NCBI GenBank assembly: GCA_003194525.1
Contig: NBIV01000303.1
Coordinates: 1-64,000, forward strand
From: Gracilariopsis chorda
Lineage: Eukaryota; Rhodophyta; Florideophyceae; Gracilariales; Gracilariaceae
Direction of reading: 5' to 3'
Length of the DNA: 64,000 nucleotides
Shown: positions 32,776 to 43,748 of the stretch, piece by piece
How the letters are laid out: every line of letters begins with the position of its first letter
Numbering within the stretch: the first letter of the stretch is position 1
Program-made: the position numbers and the translations under genes
Notes under the pieces: generated by a model
What the model was told of the DNA's origin: nothing
Seen by the model: the letters and a program-made list of their open reading frames with translations, nothing else
Databases searched by the model: none

Positions 32776-33429
32776 GTGTTAGATCTCAGTGCGGCTGACG
32801 ACTTCGCAGAACAGACGCCGCTGGAAGTACCAACGGTATCGTTGGTACTGTATCAGGATAAGAGCGCGGAGCTTCTTTTTTCTCTAGAAATTCGCGATCC
32901 TGGCTTCGTCATCGCTCCGAAAGTAGCTTGGCGACCTAACTCCGACTCTACTGTCTTCTTCCAGAAATTGTTCGTCGTCAAAAGTCTACGCGACTTTTCC
33001 CCGTGCATCGAAGAAGACGACATTCGTTGCTCGCCAATTTTCGGGACAAAACTCTGTTGAGCCTTCACCAGTCACAGCGGCTGTTCTTAAGGTTGCTAAT
33101 ACGTAGCCTTTCTCTTTTCTGCATCAGCAGAAGATTATTTCTTGGTTGTGTTTTTTACTGTTCAACTGTTGGACGTCGACCTCCTGCACATTGGCACCAT
33201 ACCTTCTCCTTCCGCCGCAACCTGTTTTTACCATGAGGTTTTTGTGAGTGAAGGCTTTAATTGGTGGCTATCATTCGTACGGCTTAGGCAGGAGTGCCCT
33301 GACAACGCTGCATATAAGTTTGCATGCAGCGGGGTGGGCTTCGCCGAAGCAGCTGAGTCTTATGGGGTAGGAGCAGTGAGAACATCCTTGGGACACTCTG
33401 AACGCGATAGGTTGTGCCGTTGGTTGTGA
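32776..33429 (+). other. Two unrecognised plus-strand frames
   Basis: Frames 32776-33060 (94 codons) and 33142-33429 (95 codons) follow one another without overlapping antisense domains. The first is acidic/hydrophobic, the second ends with SLGHSERDRLCRWL, faintly reminiscent of recombinase-type LGH motifs but far too weak to call. They may be remnants of one decayed gene. Confidence 0.2.
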
Positions 33430-34032
33430 CGGATCATAATAACGCTATGCTCTGCTGCAACGATAGGCAGAAGCTGTGGCGTATCATCGTGGTTCTGCCG
33501 CTGTATGTCTCCCAATTTGAGATCTACCTATGAAGTTAACCGTAAGCATGCAATAACCAGTGGTCTTCGTTATAACGCGCTTATCGCACTGTGCCCCGCA
33601 TTCAGCCAATCAAAAACAGGGACGGAATGCTCGAGAAATGATTGGAAAAAATGATACCAATGTCACCATGCAGTGAGATAGGCGTAGACCGTCGAGTTGT
33701 ACAGTGCGCGAAACGCCGTTAAGCACACCCAGCCACAAGCTTCTATTGTAGGGATCGGCACGCTTTGGCGGTATAGCGATGTGATGGACGCTGCACTTTG
33801 CTTAGTTAATCACATTCGTAGACTCTTTTTGTCATATATACGAACTACAGCTCTGCTATCATTAAAACACCTTGCGAAACTTCTTTAAACCCACGAAATA
33901 CCATATGACACATGTAACAAAAATGGCTAAACTTTCTGCCAATTCAAACCTCTTGCCTGGCACTAGTTATTATTAGTGACAGCAAACACTGCATTGCTTT
34001 TTTATCCCAACCAAGGCCCCAAATATTGCGAG

Positions 34033-35026
34033 AGAAAAGTACTTGTCTCAATTTGAGAAAGAATAGATATCCGCACTCCGCCATGAAGAACTGTCTTTAC
34101 GCAAAATTGCAAACCACGTAAAACGCTCCGTAAGGGCTGTAAGGAGCTTCTTAACTTCAGAAACGAAGCCAAATCAGCCTACCATCGCGAAAACATTTCG
34201 AGAACTGTCTCCACAGCAACATCGCGTTTTTCTACAAGAAACATGTAACGGCAACCTTAGTGCGTCAGATTTAAAAAAAGACCTCAATCTTAGTGTATCT
34301 GTTCGCTGGGTACAGCAGCTACTCAAAGAAGACGAAACGCTTAAATATTCGAAAATGATGAAGGGCCCAAAAATGACTGAAGATCATAATATAGCACTGC
34401 TACAATGGAAACAACGCAACATATCTAAAGGTGATTTTTTTGGAATAAATTTGTGTTCTCAGAAGAGAAGAAGTTCAACCTTGACGGTCCAGATGGCCTT
34501 TCCTATTACTGGCATGAGTTAAGAACAGAGCTACGACGTCTATCCCCACGTATTAGAGGTGATAACTCGGTCAAGGTTTCGGGTGTGATATCATTGTATG
34601 GTGTCAGTGACTTATTTTTTACCGGGCACTGAGGATTCTAAGAAGTATTGCAATACACTAAAACGTGGACCAAAAACTTGGACTGCAGTAATGTTTGGAC
34701 CTATGTCAACTTGAGAGTTCCAACAGGACCGTGTATCAATTCGTCGTTCTACTTTCACAGGTAACTGGCTACTCCACCATCAGGATCGGCTTCTATCTTG
34801 TCCTGCTAAGTCCCGAGACCTTACCATAGTTGAGAATATGTGGGGACTAATGGCTAGGATGGTTTACGCAAATTGTAAGCAGTTCGAGAATGTTGAAGAT
34901 CTTAAGGACTCTATTCTAAATGTATGGCGCAGTCTCACTGCAGACTACATGGAGAAACAGTATCGATCTATTTGTAGACGCTTGTTAGCTGTGATGGACA
35001 AGCGTGGTGGTGGTACAAAGTACTAG
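34033..35026 (+). pseudogene. Tc1/mariner transposase relic 1
   Basis: Pieces in several frames show the order expected for a Tc1/mariner transposase. An N-terminal helix-turn-helix (LSLRKIANHVKRSVRAVRSF) is followed by a second helical region with SVRWVQQLLKEDE, a damaged catalytic core, then the C-terminal Asp-containing block SRDLTIVENMWG and the family's closing CKQFENVEDLKDSI and RGGGTKY. The usual PARSPDLNPIEN block is recognisable. At least three frame breaks are needed to connect the parts, so the copy is old and dead. Terminal inverted repeats and the TA target site were not located. Confidence 0.75.
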
Positions 35027-35029
35027 AAA

Positions 35030-36190
35030 AATAAATGCGTGCAGTTTTATTACATGTTTCATAACTTATTTCGCGTGCTTAAACCTATTTCGCTGTATGA
35101 TTTTAATTTGTACTCTTTATGAAACGCAACTGCGTCAATCACATACCAATGTCATTTTGGGCACCCGTTTTGGCCTTATGAAAGCGTGACTAGTGTCATG
35201 CTTGCACCTTTGAATCGCCTTTATGGGCAGTCGGGTGGGTGTGCTTAAAAGAGTTTCGCCCACTGTACGCATCGGTGCAAATCTATTGTGCGGATGTATT
35301 GGCCACAAATGTAACACAAACATGTTGATATGACAACACCGATTTCTTCCTTCCCGCGCAAAAGTTTCTTCATCTGCTGCGTTCTTGGGTGCCACCTATT
35401 CCCCGTGATAAGCCGACATGCTGCTCCGCTTTCCTCCTGACGATAGTCTACATATCTAGTGGCAGACTGTGGCTCATTACAAAGTGGACTTGCTGCCTTC
35501 AACGTGAATCTTGTTGCACGTGATGGCTAGCAATCTAACCCGTTAACGTCCACACACTCTCACTTCAGTTGTGAGTGGACAGGGCTCAATGTTGTAACGA
35601 GAGCCATTGATATCAGGAAGCCTTCTTATCCAACGAGCCAACTTACGATGTCTCTTTCCACGCAAACATCTTACGAACTCAACGGCGCCTGCATCCAAAT
35701 AGATGCCGCCTCGCAGTTTCTACCCTGCATTTATCTGCCTGTTTGTCCGCTTCGCAGAATTCCGAGTTGGACTCTCGCTCTAATTTTAGTTGCTATTTGG
35801 ATTCATACAGTAGCTCATTGGCTTTCGTTGCTGCTAAAGAAAAGTGAGAGCTTCATTCTTTCCTGCACCGTTAGGATTTTAATGGCTCTACTCGCTTCCC
35901 AAATAGAAAGAGCTCCATGGTGAGAACAATTGTCGCCCTTGAAGAAACACACGTTCAATGTGGAAACAAAGACAAACCGCGTGAGCACGAAACACGCAAA
36001 GGAGGTCCCTGTGAAAGCCATCTTCTTGTTCGGCAAGTGCGATTCGCGGATACCTCAATAATTGGTGACACTACTCCTCGTCCAATACATGCCATCTTGA
36101 TTGGAATAAACCCCCTAACTTTTCACGTTCCTCTTTGCTAGCCAATGTGATTCCTAGGGGTCTGTTGCTGTTGTAAACTCTCGGCTGTTT
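35030..36190. other. Intergenic, nothing recognised
   Basis: About 1.15 kb between the Tc1 relic and the two-repeat secreted protein gene. A 91-codon plus frame (35648-35923) with one hydrophobic stretch is present but has no support beyond being open. Confidence 0.4.
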
Positions 36191-36193
36191 AAC

Positions 36194-36787
36194 TTACATA
36201 CCCATTACCGGTAAACAATACTTGAGCGCATTACAATCGGAGCGATAGCCTTCAGCTCCAGTGATAGCGTATTGAGCCGAGTAGTCGGAGTGAGTGACGG
36301 TCACTTCCTTGGTGTGATAATCAATCTGAATCGTGATCAGCCCGCCATCCTCGAGGTAAACCGACCATTGATCGCGTCCTGTCTCGGTCAAATAAACTTC
36401 CATTGCATCTGGACGGGCCCACTGCCACTCCTTCTCATCCCATATCTTAACGAACGTTCCTTCCCCACCTTCGGGGGTCTCGTAGGTGGCATAAGTGAGA
36501 CCATACCCGGTGATGGCGAAAGCGTCCGTCATATTATACAAAGGTTTCTCAGGATGGGATGTGTGGTGCACTTTCTGCGTCCATGTGCCCAACTGCTGGT
36601 TGGTGCCGTGTTCATCCTCAACATACACGGACCATTCATCACGGTTACACTCGATGTAGGTGGCCACGAGCTGCCCCTCGGAATTTTCTCTTACCCATGT
36701 GGACGGCTCGCCGGTCATACGCAGCAAGCCGGTGGCGTACAAGATCAAAGTGACAGTGAGGCCGGTAACTCCAGGGAATCCCCCCAT
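36194..36787 (-). CDS. Secreted protein with two tandem RDxWSVYxED repeats
   Basis: This intact 197-residue single-exon frame has a hydrophobic N terminus (residues 5-22, VTGLTVTLILYATGLLR region), probably a signal peptide. The rest is two related repeats of about 60 residues (31-96 and 121-178). Each has an aromatic start, an acidic strand, the motif N/G-RD-E/Q-WSVY-V/L-ED (48-58 and 137-147), a short strand, a polar Lys-Val hairpin (TQKVHHT and TKEVTVT) and a closing AITG (91-94 and 174-177). The pattern suggests an internally duplicated all-beta domain such as those of small lectins, but I do not recognise the family. No TATA box was seen. Confidence 0.65.
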   Translation of the reverse strand: MGGFPGVTGLTVTLILYATGLLRMTGEPSTWVRENSEGQLVATYIECNRDEWSVYVEDEHGTNQQLGTWTQKVHHTSHPEKPLYNMTDAFAITGYGLTYATYETPEGGEGTFVKIWDEKEWQWARPDAMEVYLTETGRDQWSVYLEDGGLITIQIDYHTKEVTVTHSDYSAQYAITGAEGYRSDCNALKYCLPVMGM

Positions 36788-37403
36788 GATAGCATATGTT
36801 GAGCCTAAACTTCGGATATGCTCGTGAGTTGAATGAGAGCGACAGATGAGAGCTTTTGGCCTTGTGTAGACAATTTGCTGCGATGAATCCTTGATGGCTT
36901 GACAGAGTTGTGGAGACGGAGTCAGATCCTCTTTAGGATGATATCATCTACGGCACACGAAGAAGGTCTGGAATTCTTGGCGATAGAGATGAGCCAGAGG
37001 AGACTGAATAATGTCGAAATAGGTGTGCAGAGGTATCGGTATACAGCAAACGAATGTGATGACCATATGCAGTCCCCGAAATTCAAATAAATCCACCAAG
37101 CCACCGGCCTTGCTCGTGAAAAGTAAGGCCGATCGACGGTGGAGTAGTGCGTCTGAGCGTAAAGACTATTACAGTTAACGGCACCAAGAAGGCCAAAAGT
37201 GCAGAGTAGCCCTAGTAAGAACTTACGTAGACTATAGAATGTGAAATGCGAAATAGATCCACGAAATTCAATAAATCCAAACACTTGTTTACTCTACTTC
37301 GACGCCCTTTTTTGCCATTTGTAAATGAAACCGAGCCTACTAGAACGACACCAAACGGTTTCATAGTCTTGAACAAAGAACGTCTAAACAACAGTTGCAA
37401 AAA

Positions 37404-38072
37404 ATGCCCCGCGACAAAGCCCTTACAGAAAGGGAAAAAAGCGTCATTTTAGATCTACATCATCAGAAAGTCAACCAAAGAGACATTGCAGAGGCTATCA
37501 ACCCCTCTAGGGGAGCCATGCAAAAGTTCTTAAACAACTTGAACAAATCCAGCCGAAAGTATTTGCAAGCTAATAAACGAAAGCTTACAAAAAAAAACAG
37601 AACGGCGGATAGTTCGCAAAGCTTTAACCAGAGACTTCAGTCCAAATGACATATGTCCATACATGAAACTCCACGTAACAACTCGTCGATTACAGCACAT
37701 ACTTCACAAACTTCCACACCTCAAGTACAAAAAAATGATGAAAGCTCCTTACATGAAGGTGGCACACAAAATTAAACGGGTAAAGTTTGCTAGAAAGTAT
37801 CTTCAATCTGAGACTATCGATTGGAAGAAAGTTATTCTTACGGATGAGACGAAGTTCAATTTGGACGGCCCTGGTATGAACTGCATGTGCTGGCACGATC
37901 TACGTACCGAACCAAGATGGTTTTCTAAACGCGATATGGGAGGTGGATCGGTCATGGTTTGGGTAGCTATTTCTTACTATGATGCGCTGCAAGTAGTAGA
38001 ATTGAATGGTAACCAGAACTTTACGGACGATGTGCAACTATTTGAAGAAAATCTTTTACTTTTTGCTGCATA
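37404..38072 (+). pseudogene. Tc1/mariner transposase relic 2, cut by a Helitron
   Basis: An ATG at 37404 opens MPRDKALTEREKSVILDLHH and then a helix-turn-helix (VNQRDIAEAINPSRGAMQKF). After a frame break near 37620 a second frame (37663-38073) carries the HTH_Tnp_Tc3 region and the first catalytic Asp in VILTDETKFNLDGP, then MCWHDLR and GGGSVMVWVAISY. The C-terminal third with the other two acidic residues is missing: at about 38073 the sequence switches to Helitron. It is better preserved than the relic at 34.0-35.0 kb but belongs to the same superfamily. Confidence 0.8.
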
Positions 38073-38076
38073 AACA

Positions 38077-39296
38077 TTAGGTGAAATAGACGAGCAGTTG
38101 TATTTCGCGTAGCAGTTCTGCACGTTGAGATCGGGGACCGTACTTTGACAAAGTGGCTGTCGTGCTGCTTGTGCTGTCCCTATCAGCTACACCCAGTCCG
38201 AGCAGGCTATGTAAAGTGCGGCCACCTTCGTACAACGAAGCTGCAATGCCTTTTGTAGCAGTCATTTCGGCGAGCATTCCTTCTGACTCAGCGATATCAC
38301 GAAGGAGGTTGAGCACGTATGTCTTTCCGGTTCCTGCGGATCCTTGCACAAAGAACACGTTTCCAGGAGTGCTTGTCCGCTCCTGCAGCGCCTGTAGTTG
38401 TTGCAATGCGGCAATGACGGTGTCAATGACTTGTCTTTGGCGAGGTTTTAAGGTGGCGTACCTTGACTGAAAAGCTGACGAATTTCGCACCACTCGCGCG
38501 TCTCGAGTTGTTGTAGCTCGATTCGCCTCAGTCAATGCTGCATGATCCTGCTGTAGGTGTTTGGAGAAGAAGCTGTGATCGCGAAGCAGTCATCCTCCGT
38601 GCCGGTCTGAGATCTCCACCACACGTCCATACATTTCTTGCTTTCGTTGCTGCTCATCTCCTGTATGTATGTCGCTACAAAGCGCCTCCCAGTTTTCGAC
38701 GGCCATTTTTTCTGGGTCTGCACCTTGTTGGTATAGTGTGACAACCAGACGTCGTATCTCGGACGGTGTGCTGTAGATCTGCACTGCTTCTTGAAATGCA
38801 ATATCAAACTCGGATCCGTCCGCGAGCAGTCCGATTGCAATTGCGGTTTCACGATAAGTTTCATACTGCTGTTCATTGAAAGTCCTTGCGTCTTCATAAC
38901 AGCTCGAGCCGTGATTCATGAGCAGCAAGCGCAGAGCAAATAGCTCAATGTCCGACGGTGAAACACCTCTGATCCTTGCGACGCACCGCTCGTCTTCCGT
39001 GCGCTCTACCACGAACATAGGCGCATTGCAGTCGTCTGTGGGCACTGAAGTGCTGTCTCCGTCGTATTGGTTAAGCACTCGGGCTGGAAGCGTGCGAAAC
39101 AATCGAACTTTTTCAAAGTACGAAAGGTAGTCGAGGTTCGCATATGCTTCGGGCCTTGCAAAGTATCTCTCCAACGTAGACGGTGGCAATGCGGAATGGA
39201 TATGATTTGGACCTCTGAACAGAAATGTTCGCTCTCCTTCCAAGTGAATGGCCAGTCGCTCTACTTTTGGTACGATGTGAACATGTCGAAACTCGA
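38077..39296 (-). pseudogene. Helitron Rep-helicase, middle part and Walker A
   Basis: Minus-strand frames (39243-38590 and 38535-38077) match the segment that follows Rep in copy 2 (EGERTFLFRGPN, TLERYFARPEAYANLDYLSY and SDIELFALRLLLMNH against the copy 2 equivalents at 43400-43750), then the PIF1-like helicase start with the Walker A motif VQGSAGTGKTYVLNLL and TATKGIAA. Two frames are involved and the frame runs out at LLREIQLLV, exactly where the inversion breakpoint lies; the next helicase motif is on the other strand. Confidence 0.8.
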
Positions 39297-40390
39297 ATGC
39301 TCAAAGATGTTTGCTGCAGTGGAATGGAAAACCCGCCTCCGTTTGGGGGCTTGACCATCGTTCTATCCGGCGACTACTCCCAGCTGCTTCCAGTGGTGCC
39401 GCAGGTGTACATGGAGGCCGAGCCAAGTGGAAATGTGAGACGAGTGTACACAAACATTCTCAACGAATTGCCGTGGAAGAGTGATCTGTGGACGTTGTGC
39501 TCGGTTCAAGTGCTGTATCTCACCGAACAAGTACGCCAAGCCGATGATTCGGCATTTGCGTCGCTGTTACGTTCCATTACAAGCAAAAAAATATCCGAAA
39601 ATGCTCCATTACCACTCAGATCTACCGGTGGCATGCAAACCGCTTACCAATTCCTGTGGAAGTGGCTCACAACACGACGCAAAGAGGACGTGGATCTCAG
39701 CAAAATGCTCAATGCCTCCACAAACCACTTGGTCGACGAACACAATGTGGCAGCGCTGGATCTGTTTCCTGGTGAACGTTTCACTCTTCCGTCAGCTACG
39801 ACGGTACAACCTGACGGTGGACAGAACTCAGACCCCGATGTTAGCAATATTTTTGTTCCAGAATTTGCATATCAGTATGCGCCTACTGGAGTACCGCCTC
39901 ATAACTTGGACTTGAAGATTGGGGTGCCAGTTATGGTCATTCGGAACGTGCTGCATCCCGCTGTGGTCAACGGAAAGCTGTTTGTAGTCGTGTGTGTTGA
40001 TCAGTTTACGATGCAGGTGGATCGATTCGACGAGGACAGACAGGTGCTGGAACGACAGCTCCTGCATCGTATCGACTTCGAGTTTTCTTTCGCAGACATT
40101 CGCATGATTCGAACGCAGTTCCCCATTCGTCTTGCGTTTGCAGCTACAGTTCAAAAAGGACAGGGAAAAAGCCTTGGATGCTTTGGTTGTGGATGTACGA
40201 TCCAACTTCTTCTGCACCGGTCAGTTGTATGTTGCATTGTCGCGCGTTCGAAGGAACGATCATGTGCTACTCCTGCATGACCCGCAGCTTACATCCACAA
40301 ATGCACACACAATTCATCCCATGCCTGTGGCCATCGCCAACCCAGTGCTGCCTGAAGCCATTCAGTTCTGCATCCCTCCACAACCATAAT
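39297..40390 (+). pseudogene. Helitron PIF1-like helicase, C-terminal part
   Basis: The plus-strand frame carries the helicase motif with PPFGGLTIVLSGDYSQLLPV (the GD-Q motif), LTEQVRQ, later LKIGVPVMVIRN and AFAATVQKGQGKS. Near 40180 the helicase continues in the neighbouring frame (LYVALSRVRRNDHVLLLHDP), which indicates one indel, and ends at a stop near 40389 after ANPVLPEAIQFCIPPQP. In intact Helitrons this domain unwinds DNA during rolling-circle transposition. Confidence 0.8.
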
Positions 40391-40513
40391 CATATTTCTT
40401 GCGTTCTTCATTCATTGAATTAAACTACTTGCTTTTCTGCTTTTGCTTTCTCCACCCTTTTTCTTTTTTCACCGCTGTTTATCACTCCTCCACCGCGGCG
40501 CGCAGCGCCGCCG

Positions 40514-40536
40514 CCGGCCGAAGGCCGCTTCCTCTT
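40514..40536 (+). repeat. Helitron 3' hairpin of copy 1
   Basis: CGGCC-GAA-GGCCG stem-loop followed by CTTCCTCTT. The same hairpin and tail close copy 2 near 44350-44372, so this is the common 3' end of the family. Confidence 0.75.
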
Positions 40537-40654
40537 GTCTCTCCATTCTATAGATTTACAAGGGTATGAGCGCCTACATCTTGATTGAACGGAGGCGTTG
40601 CGCAAATAATCTCTCCGTTCCATAGATTTGCTCTTCACAACAACGAAAGCGTTC

Positions 40655-43600
40655 ATGGACATGTCATTTGTGACGGGAGGCGGTCCCTCCTTTCTCAGAC
40701 TTGAGGGCAACGCAGCTCTCGCTCTGCCCACGCAGAACCAGAACAACACGCGCTACAGCTTTTTGTGGGGTACCTGTCCGCCTTCGTTGGATCCCTCTCA
40801 CTATGCGCGTGCCAATTTGCGTGCGTTCATTCAAGACATCAACGTACGAGACATCGTGCCCAAGTTGTACGATGTGATCCAGCCCAAGCCAGACGAGGTG
40901 CGCGAGCGGTATCGATCCATGCGTAGCACGCAACAACAACTACAAAATGCAGAGACCACCGTCGATATCATGCAGGCAGCAGAAGAGGGAGTAGTCGTAC
41001 GTGCATACGAAGGAACCTGAATTGCCACAGTCAGTGCTCTTCATGCGGGTGCTGGTCCTCTCCCTGAAGATGTTCCTGGGGTCGGGCCAACCATGATGAG
41101 AATGCTCGTCGTGGATCCAACTGGCCTGTACCGAGTGGAGTCTCAAGTACCGCGCTTGGTAGAAGGAACTGTTACCGAAAAGCACGCTGCAGTGACTACT
41201 GCTGCTGCTGCTGGAGCAGAGGCGAATGTGGATGCCGCAAACAATGCGCAGGTGCGGTTCCAATTTCTAAAACCGGCATCCAAACTTGCAGAGAAGGGCA
41301 CTTTCCCTCTTCTCTACCCGTACGGTGATCAGCACGAACCGTTTGACATCGGACTGTTTCTGGATGCAAAGAGCTCCACACAGAAAGCTCAGGTCTCAGG
41401 ATCAACGATTGGAAGCTCCGAAAGCTCACGTGGGCTCAGAACGCGAAGCGACGTCTGTACTCAGACAACATCCTCCTAAACAGTGGACCGTTGATGCAGA
41501 TGTGGATGCTCCGCACGCACACAAACATTGAGGACATGCGACTACGTTTTCTGGAGAGAGAACAACAGGCACATATTGTACAAGAGCAAAAGATCCAGAA
41601 AGCACAACAGCAAACAGGTCATGTGTCACCATACCAGTTCGCGCAAATGGGACGCATATTTCTGCCCGATGACTCGGTCAACTCAGGATCGTACTGGAAG
41701 AACAAGCGCATGGATGTTCAGGCGATCGTAGCGCGGAGAGGACCGCCTTCTCTTTTCATTACTATCACCATGAACATCTGGAGAGAGGACATCCAGCGCC
41801 TTGGTATGGATACCAGAAATCGGAGCGCATTTATGGCACAGAGTAACCACCCTCGACCGTTTGACCGACCGGATCTGATTGCAAGTGTGTACAAACAGTA
41901 CGAAAACGACTTCATGAAGGACTTGGAGAAGAACTCGGAGCACATCTTTGGATTGAAGTGCCTGGGGCTTGCATCAAAGCTCGAGTTTCAAGAGTGCAAT
42001 GTGCCTCATCACCACATGCTCGTGTGGCTCGAAGAAGGCGTGATTGAAGACGTTGATGTGATCGACGAGCTGATTCGTGCAGAACTTCTTCTTGTAGTGC
42101 AACGCCCTCAGGGAGGGATTCTTGGTACTTGAACGCTTTCCCGATATTATCGGTTGTGTAGTGTGTATATGAACTACGCCCCACTATGGTGGATATGGAC
42201 ACGTGGGACACGGTTTTGGGTCAATTGGCGGTTGGCCACAGTAGTGGATGTTGCCACGAAATGTGGAGTATTTTAGTTAATATTATTTATTATTTTCACA
42301 CCCATTTCTGGGAAGCTAGTACTTAGTGCGACGGCGCACCGCCGTCGCACCAGTAAACCTTCCCCAACAAGGGACCCCAACCTGGGGAATTGGCTCTAGT
42401 TGTTGCCGCTTGCGCGCGTACTCTACTCCTCCTTGGAGGGAAACGCCGTGAACCACGGGACATCTAACCCCCTTGCACATCTAAAGGGACCCATCACTGG
42501 GAGTATAATTGTTCCAATTGCATTGGTGTTTCGCCCTGTATAGGGAGTCCTGTCCACCGGCATTGCCGTATCTGCTCGTCGCTCTCGCGACCCACTTCGT
42601 CCTTCCTTCTTCCGCTTTTTAGGGTAGCACCTCCCGCTATCCGCGGCCCTCGTGTGCGCATTCGCTCACACTTCCCCACTTACGTGGAAACATACCTCTA
42701 CTGAGGATCACACCCCGCTCACGCGGATACCGATTCTTCGCCTTCACCTCCCTGCGCGAGTCGCGACAGGTGTCCCTGGTCTTACAAACCGGCTTCGCCG
42801 TGACACCTCTGGGAGGGCTCTACCCAACTGGGTTCACCTCGTGAGAGGAAGATCCCGAACGTCTTTCGGTGTTTTTCCCCTTTGGGGCATTGCACCACAC
42901 TTCTTCCAGGTGAACACGACGCGTTGCGTGCCCTCATTCGTTCCATGCACAGCCACCGCCACTCCCCCTATTGCCGGAATTGCGCTGGGCATTGCAAGTT
43001 TGGATACGACCGCAACATGATTTTGCCGGAGACGTACATTGAAAAAGGGACGAATCGCGAGGTCTACCGCAGAAGAAGGCAACATGACCTCAAGATTGTG
43101 CCGTACAATCCAACTCTGACCAAGAAATACCGCTCTCATATCAACGTAGAACGCACGCAAGGATGGGGCGCAGTGGCTTATCTGATGAAGTACGTGTTTA
43201 AGCAGCCCAAAGCTCAGGAGGTGGTGCTCAATGTGGGTGGGGCTAATGAGACAGGCACACACAACGACGAGCAGCAACAAGAGCCGCACGCGCAGAACGA
43301 CATTCGTGCACACATGCGAGCGCGTGTGGTGGTCGCCGTCAACGCAGCTTCGAGAACTACCGAGTTTCGACATATCAACATCGTACCACAAGTAGAGCGA
43401 TTGACCATTCACTTGGAAGGAGAGCGCACATTTTGTCTGAGAGGTCCAAACCAGCTTCTTTCTGCATCGCAGCCGTCTACACTGGAGAGATACTTTGCAA
43501 AGCCCGAAGCATATGTGAACCTCTACTACCTTTCGTACTTTGAAAAAGTGCGATTGTATCGCACGCTTCTAGCCTGCGTGCTTAACCAATACGACAGAGA

Positions 43601-43748
43601 CAGCACTCAGGTGCCCAAAGACGACTGCGATGCGCCCATGTATGTGGTACAGCGCATGGAAGACGAGCAGTGTGTCGGAAGGAGCACAGGTGTTTCACCG
43701 TCGTGCATTGAGCTATTTGCTCTGCGCTTGCTGCTCATGAATCACTGA
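40655..43748 (+). pseudogene. Helitron Rep (HUH/Y2) with Helitron_like_N domain
   Basis: The frame begins with MDMSFVTGGGPSFLRLEGN (40655) and passes TFPLLYPYGDQH, the standard Helitron_like_N lead-in. RRGPPSLFITITMNIW and the HUH block ECNVPHHHMLVWLEEG (about 41992-42036) follow. After the solo LTR it resumes with HCKFGYDRNMILPE and the twin-tyrosine motif AYLMKYVFKQ (about 43173-43205), in which both Tyr are kept. Breaks: an in-frame TGA at about 41018, a frame change near 41400-41490, and the LTR insertion at 42093. Rep nicks and joins DNA in rolling-circle transposition. All catalytic residues that can be seen are conserved, so decay is recent. Confidence 0.85.
42093..42899 (+). repeat. 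Solo LTR of the Gypsy family
   Basis: 807 bp, reverse orientation to the LTRs at 15998-16804 and 26762-27568 and nearly identical to them. Flanked by the 5-bp target duplication CTTCT (42088-42092 and 42900-42904). A solo LTR is the known product of recombination between the two LTRs of a full insertion, so a complete Gypsy copy once sat inside the Helitron Rep gene. Confidence 0.95.

Larger units (their letters stand above)
38073..40537. mobile_element. Helitron copy 1 (helicase half, internally inverted)
   Basis: The copy holds the region between Rep and helicase plus the N-terminal helicase on the minus strand (38073 to about 39296) and the rest of the helicase on the plus strand (about 39297-40390). 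It ends with a 3' region shared with copy 2: stop codon, about 140 bp, then a GGCCGAAGGCC hairpin and TTCCTCTT (ending near 40536). The strand switch shows an inversion inside the element. The Rep half is missing and replaced at the left by the Tc1 relic. No CTRR terminus is seen, which is the usual plant/animal Helitron 3' signature. Confidence 0.8.

Noticed and set aside
33142-33429. Tyrosine recombinase (DIRS or Crypton) because of an LGH motif
   Set aside because: Only one short motif fits; no Arg/His/Tyr catalytic set could be seen.
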